Positions 35,943-42,185 of a stretch of DNA of 54,406 bases are shown here, piece by piece; the stretch's first letter is position 1; each line of letters opens with the position of its first letter. The notes beneath the pieces are model-generated. The model saw nothing but the letters and a program-made list of their open reading frames with translations. It searched no databases and was not told where the DNA came from. A program made the translations under genes and the position numbers. Origin of the DNA: Bacteroidaceae bacterium (lineage in GTDB: Bacteria > Bacteroidota > Bacteroidia > Bacteroidales > Muribaculaceae); the NCBI GenBank assembly GCA_021768245.1, contig JAETNO010000023.1, positions 1 through 54,406 on the forward strand, in the 5' to 3' direction.

Positions 35943-36572
35943 TTATCGCTTTGCCGATTCATTGAGCCTCTGGAGGACGCGGCGGGTGTAGTCGACGGGG
36001 TCGTCGGCGTTTATGATGGCTCCGCTCATGGCCACTCCGTTGACTCCCGTAGCCATCAGCGGGGCTATGTCGTCGATGGTGATGCCTCCGATGGCCACAA
36101 TGGGGAGGAGTATGTCGGCCCGGCGCACTTCTTTTACAATCGCGGCGTAGCCTTCAAGGCCGAGCAGGGGCGAAAGTTTTGCCTTGGTGGTGGTGTGGCG
36201 GAAGGGGCCGAGCCCTACGTAGTCCACGTCCCATCCACGGAAGGCCTTTATGTCGGCGGCGGTGTTGGCCGTGCAGCCTATGATTGCCTCCGCTCCCATG
36301 GTCTCGCGGGCCACGAGGGGGTTCATGTCGTTTTTCCCGAGGTGCACGCCGTGGACCGACATCTCCATGGCGAGCTCCACGCGGTCGTCGAACACGAGGA
36401 AGGCTTCGTTTTCCTTGCACATGGGGATGATTTCGAGGGCCGTCTGGCGGAATTCCTCGTCAGTGGCGTCCTTGAGGCGCAGTTGAATCCATTTGCAGCC
36501 TCCTTCGAGGGCCATCTGCACTTCCTCGGCTATCGAATAGCGTTCAGAGGGGTGGGTTATGAATTGAAGCAT
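35943..36572 (-). CDS. thiE: Thiamine phosphate synthase (ThiE)
   Basis: Joins hydroxymethylpyrimidine diphosphate and thiazole phosphate into thiamine phosphate. The 209-residue TIM-barrel protein has KWIQLRLKDAT, VFDDRVELAMEMSVHGVHLG, the IGCTANTAADI phosphate loop, YVGLGPFRHTTTKAKLSPLL and IVAIGGITIDDI. All are typical of ThiE proper. The adjacent upstream gene encodes a second, shorter ThiE/TenI-like protein. Confidence 0.93.
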   Translation of the reverse strand: MLQFITHPSERYSIAEEVQMALEGGCKWIQLRLKDATDEEFRQTALEIIPMCKENEAFLVFDDRVELAMEMSVHGVHLGKNDMNPLVARETMGAEAIIGCTANTAADIKAFRGWDVDYVGLGPFRHTTTKAKLSPLLGLEGYAAIVKEVRRADILLPIVAIGGITIDDIAPLMATGVNGVAMSGAIINADDPVDYTRRVLQRLNESAKR

Positions 36573-36610
36573 AGTTTCTTGTCGTTAAACGTCGTTTTAT
36601 TAAACGCCTT

Positions 36611-37189
36611 CTATGCGTTTTTGATTTTTCCGGTGAAAGCGGTAAGCTCTTCCCCGCTCCCGTCCCACGGGATGGCGCCGAGCATCGCGAAGCCGCTGAA
36701 ATTGAAGTCTTTCAGACTGCCTATGTTGTCGGGTGTGACTCCTCCGAGGGCTATGACGGGGACAGTGACGCTGTCGAGTCCGCGAAGGTCGGAAGGGGAG
36801 AAGTTCGAGCGGTAGCCCTGCTTCGAGATGCTGTCGAAGATGGGGCTGAGCGTGGCGTAGTCAAAGCCGGCGCATCCGTGGAGCTCTTCAATGCTGTGGC
36901 ATGATTTGCTCAGTTTACCCCGGTAGAGCGGGGGAGGGGCGGGACAGCGGTGGTTGAGGTGCAGACCTCCGAGGTTGAAATAGTTGGTGAGGTCGAAATG
37001 TCCGTGGAGCACGAGGCTGCCATGGAACCGCTGCGGTATAGCCTCGATAAGCCTCTGCATCTCCTTGAGCGACGCCCCGGGGTGGCGCAGATGAACCCTG
37101 CTCCAGCCCTCCTCGAGAAGGATGCTGACGGCGGTGGCTTCCCTGCGTTCGTCGGAAAGTTCAACGGGGCTTATGGCTATTCGGAGCAT
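36611..37189 (-). CDS. TenI/ThiE-like protein (probable thiazole tautomerase or second TMP synthase)
   Basis: A 192-residue ThiE-fold protein, recognisable by VLHGHFDLTNYFNLGGLHLN, SCHSIEELHG, YATLSPIFDSISKQGY and VIALGGVTPDNI. It lacks the FDDR and GCTANT motifs of the neighbouring ThiE and instead has the pattern of the second thiamine-phosphate-synthase-like gene of Bacteroidales thi operons. In Bacillus, TenI of this fold isomerises the thiazole carboxylate. That role is a reasonable inference here but is not proven. Encoded 12 bases behind thiS. Confidence 0.8.
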   Translation of the reverse strand: MLRIAISPVELSDERREATAVSILLEEGWSRVHLRHPGASLKEMQRLIEAIPQRFHGSLVLHGHFDLTNYFNLGGLHLNHRCPAPPPLYRGKLSKSCHSIEELHGCAGFDYATLSPIFDSISKQGYRSNFSPSDLRGLDSVTVPVIALGGVTPDNIGSLKDFNFSGFAMLGAIPWDGSGEELTAFTGKIKNA

Positions 37190-37201
37190 CGGCGTAGGGG
37201 A

Positions 37202-37402
37202 TTAGCCGCCATAGAAGGCTTTGATGATTACTATGTTGTCGCCGTCGGTGAGGACGTGGCTGTCGCGTCCGGCTGCGGGAATCACTGTGCCGTTGACCGC
37301 TGTGGCTATCCCTTCGGTGGGGACGCCTTTGGCTTTGATGGCCTGGGAGAGTGTGGAGCCGTCGGGAAGTTCGAGGCTTGCGTCGTTGATTCTTACATTC
37401 AT
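37202..37402 (-). CDS. thiS: Sulfur carrier protein ThiS
   Basis: Ubiquitin-like sulfur carrier whose C-terminal thiocarboxylate feeds ThiG. The 66-residue protein starts MNVRINDASLELPDGSTLSQ and ends in the required Gly-Gly (IVIIKAFYGG). Its activating enzyme ThiF is not encoded in this operon. 21 bases behind thiD. Confidence 0.94.
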   Translation of the reverse strand: MNVRINDASLELPDGSTLSQAIKAKGVPTEGIATAVNGTVIPAAGRDSHVLTDGDNIVIIKAFYGG

Positions 37403-37423
37403 GTGGAGTCGGTTTTATATCGC

Positions 37424-38254
37424 TTACTTTGAAGGCTTTTTGGGGTTGAAGTTCTTGAGCCTGCGGGGGGAGAAGAAGTGGTTGACCGGTCCGTGGCCCT
37501 TTCCCGTAGTGATCCATGCCCCTTCGCGCAAGGCGCGGGTCACATAGAGTTTGGCCATGCCCACGGCATCGGAGAGTCCGTAGCCCAGGGCGAGATAGGA
37601 TGCTATGGCCGAAGAGAGAGTGCATCCCGTCCCATGGGTGTTGACGGTCTCGACGGTGTCGGCTTTCAGCTCTACCGTTTCTCCGCTGTCGGAAAGATAG
37701 AGCAGATCGGTTTTCACGTCAGTGCGGTCAGTGTCGCCACCCTTTATGAGGATATTGCCGCAGCCCATCTCGCGAAGGCGCGCAATCTGGCGTTGCGGGT
37801 CGGTCTCCCCGGTCAGTGCGCGGGTTTCCATCTGATTGGGGGTGACGAGCAGTGCGAGCGGGAAGATTTCGTTTACCAACACCTCGACGGCTTCCTTTTC
37901 GAGCAGCATGGAGCCGGAGGTGGACACCATCACAGGGTCGACAATCAACTTGGCGGGGCGGTAACGGGCGAGGCGGTCGGCCACGGCCTTTGCTACCCCG
38001 GTGTTGCAGAGCATCCCGATTTTGACAGCCAGAGGAGGGGTGTCGTCAAACACCATGTCAATCTGGTCGGCTACGATTTCCGGGCTTACGGCCATTATGG
38101 AGCGCACTCCGGTGGTGTTCTGAGCCGTTATGGAGCTTATGACAGACATGGCATAGCAGCCTATGGCCGACATGGTCTTGATGTCAGCCTGGATTCCGGC
38201 GCCTCCTGAGCAGTCGGAACCGGCAATTGAAAGGACGGGATAGTATGTTCGCAT
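37424..38254 (-). CDS. thiD: Hydroxymethylpyrimidine/phosphomethylpyrimidine kinase (ThiD)
   Basis: Phosphorylates hydroxymethylpyrimidine (phosphate) to the diphosphate used by ThiE. The start at 38254 (MRTYYPVLSIAGSDCSGGAG) is chosen because ThiD begins at this strand. The frame extends upstream only toward the TPP riboswitch. The 276-residue ribokinase-fold protein has IAGSDCSGGAGIQADIKT, VDPVMVSTSGSMLL and the nucleotide/anion-hole motif THGTGCTLSSAIA. First gene of the riboswitch-controlled operon. Confidence 0.95.
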   Translation of the reverse strand: MRTYYPVLSIAGSDCSGGAGIQADIKTMSAIGCYAMSVISSITAQNTTGVRSIMAVSPEIVADQIDMVFDDTPPLAVKIGMLCNTGVAKAVADRLARYRPAKLIVDPVMVSTSGSMLLEKEAVEVLVNEIFPLALLVTPNQMETRALTGETDPQRQIARLREMGCGNILIKGGDTDRTDVKTDLLYLSDSGETVELKADTVETVNTHGTGCTLSSAIASYLALGYGLSDAVGMAKLYVTRALREGAWITTGKGHGPVNHFFSPRRLKNFNPKKPSK

Positions 38255-38344
38255 CGCTCGCTTTGTTCTTTTTTTACGGAAGTGGGAGAAAGATATGGTA
38301 AGCGACAAAGCGATGGCCTTCACAGACGGCGTTGCGGACTTGAC

Positions 38345-38422
38345 AGCATCCCTTCGGCGGTACTAACCGCATCAGGTTCAGAGGGTATCATCTCAGCGTC
38401 GCCAATCCGGCACGCACCCCTT
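38345..38422 (-). promoter_or_regulatory. TPP riboswitch (THI box) of the thiamine operon
   Basis: On the minus strand the canonical elements occur in order: GGGGTGC, CTGAGATGATACCC, TGAACCTGAT, GGTTAGTACC and CGAAGGGA. It lies about 90 bases before the thiD ATG and should switch off the operon when thiamine diphosphate is plentiful. The bases between it and thiD are the likely expression platform. Confidence 0.95.
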
Positions 38423-38430
38423 TGTCGCCA

Positions 38431-38462
38431 CAAAGATAACTCATTATCCCCGAATCTCCAAA
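38431..38462 (-). promoter_or_regulatory. Promoter of the thiamine operon
   Basis: TTTG (38459-38462), 20 bases, TATCTTTG (38431-38438) on the minus strand. Transcription would start just before the riboswitch. Confidence 0.85.
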
Positions 38463-38499
38463 AAAATATTGCCGGGCTGTTCAGGAAGCGGTTTACAGG

Positions 38500-38585
38500 T
38501 TTATCATTTCTCATTTTCTCACTTTTGTGATAAATGATAATTTTCTCATTTTCCCGTTTCGTAGTGAGAATGATAAAATGATAAA
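38500..38585 (+). repeat. Palindromic intergenic repeat family, copy C
   Basis: An 86-base element with 10-base terminal inverted repeats, TTTATCATTT (38500-38509) and AAATGATAAA (38576-38585). A second AAATGATAA at 38532-38540 can pair with the left end instead. Its right half matches copy B (TTTTCTCATT, CCCG, GAATGATAAAATGA). It lies between the thiamine promoter and the fcl terminator. Confidence 0.8.
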
Positions 38586-38588
38586 AGC

Positions 38589-38614
38589 CCGGACACGCAA
38601 GGCTGCATATCCGG
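38589..38614 (-). terminator. Putative terminator of the gmd-fcl unit
   Basis: CCGGA/TCCGG stem with an inner GCA/TGC pairing, followed on the minus strand by CTTTTATCATTTTATC, which is the end of repeat copy C. The stem is weak. Confidence 0.45.
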
Positions 38615-38658
38615 ACTCTTTATCCGTAAGTTATCATCCCTTAGGGGACATCTCCCGG

Positions 38659-39600
38659 CTATCTTTCGGCACGCATGGGATTGTTGAGGAAATCCTCGTA
38701 GGCTAAGCGTATGCCCTCGGGGAGTTCGGTCGAGTAAGTCCAGCCGAGTTTGGTGGCTTTCGACACGTCGAGGAGCTTGCGCGGAGTGCCGTTGGGTTTC
38801 GATGTGTCCCATACGATGCGGCCTTCGTAGCCTACGGTCTTTGCCACGAGTTCCGAAAGCTCCTTTATGGTCAGTTCCTTGCCGGTTCCGGCATTGACTG
38901 TCTCGTTGCCGGAATAGTTGTTCATCAGGAAGACGCAGAGGTTTGCGAGGTCGTCGACATAGAGGAACTCGCGCAAAGGCGAGCCGTCGCCCCAGCAGGT
39001 GACCTCGGGCACCCCGGCCTCTTTAGCTTCGTGGAAACGGCGGATTAGGGCCGGAAGCACATGGGAATGGGTGGGATGGTAGTTGTCGTTCGGGCCATAG
39101 AGGTTGGTGGGCATCACCGAGATGTAGTCCGTGCCATACTGACGGTTGAGATATTCGCAGTATTTCAGACCCGAAATCTTGGCGAGGGCATAGGCCTCGT
39201 TGGTCTTTTCAAGCTCCGAGGTGAGCAGGCAGCTCTCGGGCATCGGTTGCGGAGCCATGCGGGGATAGATGCATGACGAACCGAGAAACTCAAGTTTCTT
39301 GACACCGTTGCGCCAGGCTGCGTGAATCACGTTCATCTCCAGCATCATGTTGTCATACATGAAATCTGCGAGAGCCGACTGGTTGGCCTCTATGCCACCC
39401 ACTTTCGCTGCGGCGAGAAACACGTATTCGGGACGCTCCTCCTTGAAAAACTTGTTGACCGCCTGCTGGTTGATGAGGTCGAGCTGACTGTGGGTGCGGG
39501 TGATTATATTCTCATAACCCTGCCGGCGCAGCTCACGGACGATGGCCGACCCGACCATCCCCCTGTGCCCGGCAACGTAAATCTTTGAATTTTGTTCCAA
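38659..39600 (-). CDS. fcl: GDP-L-fucose synthase (Fcl/WcaG)
   Basis: Epimerises and reduces GDP-4-keto-6-deoxymannose to GDP-L-fucose. The 313-residue short-chain dehydrogenase has the NADP loop VAGHRGMVGSAIVREL (9-24), the catalytic YxxxK in EAYALAKISGLKYCE, and GSSCIYPRMAPQPMPE and PTNLYGPNDNYHPTHSHVLP of the family. No ATG precedes the essential first strand, so translation appears to start at TTG (39600). Gmd, the previous enzyme, is encoded upstream, separated by an inserted gene. Confidence 0.94.
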   Translation of the reverse strand: MEQNSKIYVAGHRGMVGSAIVRELRRQGYENIITRTHSQLDLINQQAVNKFFKEERPEYVFLAAAKVGGIEANQSALADFMYDNMMLEMNVIHAAWRNGVKKLEFLGSSCIYPRMAPQPMPESCLLTSELEKTNEAYALAKISGLKYCEYLNRQYGTDYISVMPTNLYGPNDNYHPTHSHVLPALIRRFHEAKEAGVPEVTCWGDGSPLREFLYVDDLANLCVFLMNNYSGNETVNAGTGKELTIKELSELVAKTVGYEGRIVWDTSKPNGTPRKLLDVSKATKLGWTYSTELPEGIRLAYEDFLNNPMRAER

Positions 39601-39635
39601 AATTAAAAAATTTAGAGTTTGAAGTTTAGAGTTTA

Positions 39636-40028
39636 GAGTGTTAAGGGTTAAAGGCGTTTTCCTTAGCTTTCATTGATTTTATTATGGATGTCAAAACCTT
39701 TAGAATCCTTGTGCAATCTTCGTTTAAAGAGTCAGCGAGTTCATTAGACAGATAATCGGTCTTGTTCAGCAGTCTAATCCAATATCGTGTTTCGGAAGCC
39801 TCTTTCTGGGCGATAGTCAGCTTATGGATGAAATCGGAATCGCTTTCCGAGAAAAGAGCCTCCGAAATGTTGGCTCCGATTGACGTGCCTGCACGAAGAA
39901 GCTGCTTGCTCATAACATATTCCGCTTTGTCGCTACACAGATAGCGATAGCATCCTACAATTCTCACAGCGAATTCCTCGGAAAGCTCTACCTTAATATC
40001 AGTCGCCAAAACTCAAAACTTAACACTC
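39636..40028. repeat. Inverted repeats bounding the four-helix-bundle gene cassette
   Basis: GAGTGTTAAG at 39636-39645 and CTTAACACTC at 40019-40028 are exact reverse complements flanking the gene. Outside them lie short tandem GTTTAGA-type repeats on the left (39611-39638) and ACTCAA-type repeats on the right (40011-40035), giving the look of a mobile cassette. Confidence 0.75.
39641..40009 (-). CDS. Four-helix-bundle protein (23S rRNA intervening-sequence/S23 family)
   Basis: A 122-residue all-helical protein with the family pattern: LSEEFAVRIVGCYRYL, MSKQLLRAGTSIGANISEAL, DFIHKLTIAQKEASETRYWI and LLNKTDYLS. S23-like proteins were first seen inside 23S rRNA intervening sequences and are scattered in Bacteroidota genomes, often in polysaccharide loci. 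The function is unknown. It interrupts the usual gmd-fcl adjacency and is bounded by inverted repeats, suggesting insertion. It is not expected to take part in fucose synthesis. Confidence 0.9.
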   Translation of the reverse strand: MATDIKVELSEEFAVRIVGCYRYLCSDKAEYVMSKQLLRAGTSIGANISEALFSESDSDFIHKLTIAQKEASETRYWIRLLNKTDYLSNELADSLNEDCTRILKVLTSIIKSMKAKENAFNP

Positions 40029-40037
40029 AACACTTTC

Positions 40038-40060
40038 AAATAAGCACTAAGTGCTTATTT
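40038..40060. terminator. Palindrome at the gmd stop codon
   Basis: AAATAAGCACT (40038-40048) and AGTGCTTATTT (40050-40060) are perfect 11-base arms around one base, so a real loop would open the inner pairs. The gmd stop lies in the right arm. It may stabilise or end the gmd transcript. Confidence 0.5.
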
Positions 40061-41146
40061 GACGATTCCTTTCTCGAGGTATTCGGCAAGGTTGGTCCGC
40101 ACTTGCTCTCCGGCACGTTCCACGGCCACCTTGGCCATATCGGCGTCGACCATGAGATTGACCAGCTCCTCGAACGAAGTCTTCTTCGAGGGGTCCCATC
40201 CGAGGTTCTTGCGCGCCTTCGACGGGTCGCCCCAGAGGTTCACCACGTCGGTCGGGCGGTAGAAGTCGGGCGACACCTCAATCACGACCTTACCGGTCTT
40301 GACATCGATGCCCTTCTCGTCGGCACCCTCACCCTCGAAGCGAAGCTCTATGCCGGCACGACGGAAAGCCAGCAGACAGAACTCGCGCACCGAGTGCTGC
40401 TCGCCTGTAGCGATTACATAGTCGTCGGCCTCGGGCTGCTGGAGGATTAGCCACATACACTCCACATAGTCCTTGGCATAGCCCCAGTCGCGGAGTGAGG
40501 AAAGATTGCCGAGATAAAGCTTCTCCTGCTTGCCCTGGGCGATACGGGCGGCTGCGAGAGTGATTTTGCGGGTCACGAAAGTCTCGCCTCGGCGCTCGCT
40601 CTCATGGTTGAAGAGGATACCCGAGCAGCAATACATGTTATAAGCCTCGCGGTATTCCTTCACAATCCAGAAGCCGTAGAGCTTGGCGACAGCATAGGGT
40701 GAATAGGGATGGAAAGGAGTCTTCTCGTTCTGGGGCACCTCCTCAACCTTGCCGTAGAGCTCCGAAGTAGACGCCTGATAGATGCGGCAGGAGTCAGTCA
40801 GCCCGCAGAGGCGCACAGCCTCAAGTATGCGGAGGACACCCGTAGCGTCGACGTTAGCTGTGAACTCAGGAGCGTCGAACGACACCTGGACATGGCTCTG
40901 TGCAGCGAGATTGTAAATCTCGTCAGGGCGCACCTTCGAAACGACCTGCATGATTGACATCGAGTCGCCGAGGTCGGCATAATGGAGGTGGAAACGCTCA
41001 TGGCCCTCGAGGTGGGCGATACGCTCGCGGAAGTCTACCGACGAACGGCGGATTGTACCGTGGACATCATAGCCCTTTTCAAGTAGAAACTCGGCGAGAA
41101 ATGAGCCGTCCTGGCCCGTAATGCCTGTGATAAGTGCAGTCTTCAT
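40055..41146 (-). CDS. gmd: GDP-mannose 4,6-dehydratase
   Basis: Converts GDP-mannose to GDP-4-keto-6-deoxymannose, the first step toward GDP-L-fucose. The 363-residue short-chain dehydrogenase has GITGQDGSFLAEFLLEKGY at the N-terminus (NADP loop), the RRSS segment, STSELYGKVEEVPQNEKTPF and the catalytic YxxxK in YSPYAVAKLYGFW. NHESERRGETFVTRKI is also typical of Gmd. Fcl lies downstream after the four-helix-bundle cassette. Confidence 0.96.
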   Translation of the reverse strand: MKTALITGITGQDGSFLAEFLLEKGYDVHGTIRRSSVDFRERIAHLEGHERFHLHYADLGDSMSIMQVVSKVRPDEIYNLAAQSHVQVSFDAPEFTANVDATGVLRILEAVRLCGLTDSCRIYQASTSELYGKVEEVPQNEKTPFHPYSPYAVAKLYGFWIVKEYREAYNMYCCSGILFNHESERRGETFVTRKITLAAARIAQGKQEKLYLGNLSSLRDWGYAKDYVECMWLILQQPEADDYVIATGEQHSVREFCLLAFRRAGIELRFEGEGADEKGIDVKTGKVVIEVSPDFYRPTDVVNLWGDPSKARKNLGWDPSKKTSFEELVNLMVDADMAKVAVERAGEQVRTNLAEYLEKGIVK

Positions 41147-41190
41147 ATTTTTTAATCGTATATATTATATGGATTCTCTGTGTTAACGGC

Positions 41191-41268
41191 GTCAGCTAAA
41201 GTTAATTTAGAGATTTGAAATCAGGAAGACTTCAGACTCTTTGAATTGACAGTGTCAGCTAAAGTTAA
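41191..41268. repeat. 15-base direct repeat upstream of gmd
   Basis: GTCAGCTAAAGTTAA occurs at 41191-41205 and 41254-41268, 63 bases apart, in the probable gmd leader. Confidence 0.85.
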
Positions 41269-41275
41269 GTGAATT

Positions 41276-41311
41276 GCAAAGTTAAGGCTTTTTCCGCATA
41301 AAACCTCCAAA
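41276..41311 (-). promoter_or_regulatory. Putative gmd promoter
   Basis: TAACTTTGC (41276-41284) on the minus strand, with TTTG at 41308-41311, 23 bases away. The spacing is longer than usual. The leader would be about 130 bases and include the direct repeats. Confidence 0.5.
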
Positions 41312-41330
41312 ACCACCCGACAAAATAAAA

Positions 41331-41362
41331 AACGCCCCTGCTGAATCATCAGCGGGGGCGTT
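41331..41362 (-). terminator. Terminator of the capsule operon
   Basis: Fourteen-base arms (41331-41344 and 41349-41362) with one mismatch, GC-rich, followed on the minus strand by a run TTTTTTATTTTG. It lies 91 bases past the nucleotidyltransferase stop and separates the capsule operon from gmd. Confidence 0.85.
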
Positions 41363-41453
41363 GTGCATATAGGTGAGGAGGAGATATTCTGGTTGGTACG
41401 ACTTTTTAGGGATATTTTTTACACAATTTCCCGGGGGAGAGGAGGGTACTCTT

Positions 41454-42185
41454 TTATTGAAATCTCTTTTTTGCTTCCTCGTAAGAGTCGAGGGAGCCGA
41501 TGTCGAAACGTGGGGCCGGCATGGGCCATGCATGGAGGTCGGTGACTCCCGCGAGGTAGCGGGCAAGGTTGCCGGGGGCGTCATACCCGCAGCCGTGGGC
41601 GAGGCAATCGCGGATGAGGGGCAGGTCGGCGCGGCTGTAGATGTAGAACGGCGGAACCGCCCAATGCGACACAGGCTTCTCGGGCTTCTCCTGCATCTCG
41701 AGCACCTTCATATCCTCGTCTACGGCTATCACTCCCGTGCGCTGCAGGCGGCGCAGTTCCGGCTCGTGGTGGCACATTATGACCGAGGTGCCTTTCTCCC
41801 GGAAGAAATCGACGAATCCATGCAGGGAGAATTCCAGTATGTTGTCGGCGGCGAGCACCATTATGTCGTCGTCGATTCCACACCGGTCAATGGCGAGCAG
41901 GAGGTCACGCACGGCCCCGAGGCGGGTCTCGTTTGTCGACGTCCCATCGTCTATGACGGTTATGGGCTTGGCATATGACGATCCCTTTTTCCATTCCTCG
42001 AAATGGGAGGCGAACTTATGGTTGGTCACTATGACATGGCCGTCAATCCCCGGGATACCGTCTGCGTCGGCGATGAGACGGTCGAGGATGGTCGAGTCAC
42101 CTACCTTGAGCAGGGGCTTTGGGAAATTCTCGGTCAGCGGGTAAAGCCTTGTGGCATAGCCCGCTGCTATCACGATTGTTTTCAT
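41454..42185 (-). CDS. Sugar-1-phosphate nucleotidyltransferase
   Basis: A 243-residue NTP-transferase-family protein likely to activate a sugar-1-phosphate with a nucleotide. It begins MKTIVIAAGYATRLYPLTEN and continues FPKPLLKVGDSTILDRLI, the family's nucleotide-binding signature. Later come VLAADNILEF (metal/sugar region) and EMQEKPEKPVS. It lacks the extra C-terminal domain of GlmU-type enzymes. It overlaps the upstream GHMP kinase by four bases (ATGA), so the pair is probably a salvage kinase plus pyrophosphorylase acting on the same sugar. The sugar and nucleotide cannot be read from sequence. Confidence 0.88.
   Translation of the reverse strand: MKTIVIAAGYATRLYPLTENFPKPLLKVGDSTILDRLIADADGIPGIDGHVIVTNHKFASHFEEWKKGSSYAKPITVIDDGTSTNETRLGAVRDLLLAIDRCGIDDDIMVLAADNILEFSLHGFVDFFREKGTSVIMCHHEPELRRLQRTGVIAVDEDMKVLEMQEKPEKPVSHWAVPPFYIYSRADLPLIRDCLAHGCGYDAPGNLARYLAGVTDLHAWPMPAPRFDIGSLDSYEEAKKRFQ

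Larger units (their letters stand above)
41147..41453. other. 307-base intergenic region between gmd and the capsule operon
   Basis: It holds a direct repeat (41191-41205, 41254-41268), the putative gmd promoter and the capsule operon terminator (41331-41362). Nothing else recognisable is seen between 41363 and 41453. Confidence 0.7.
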
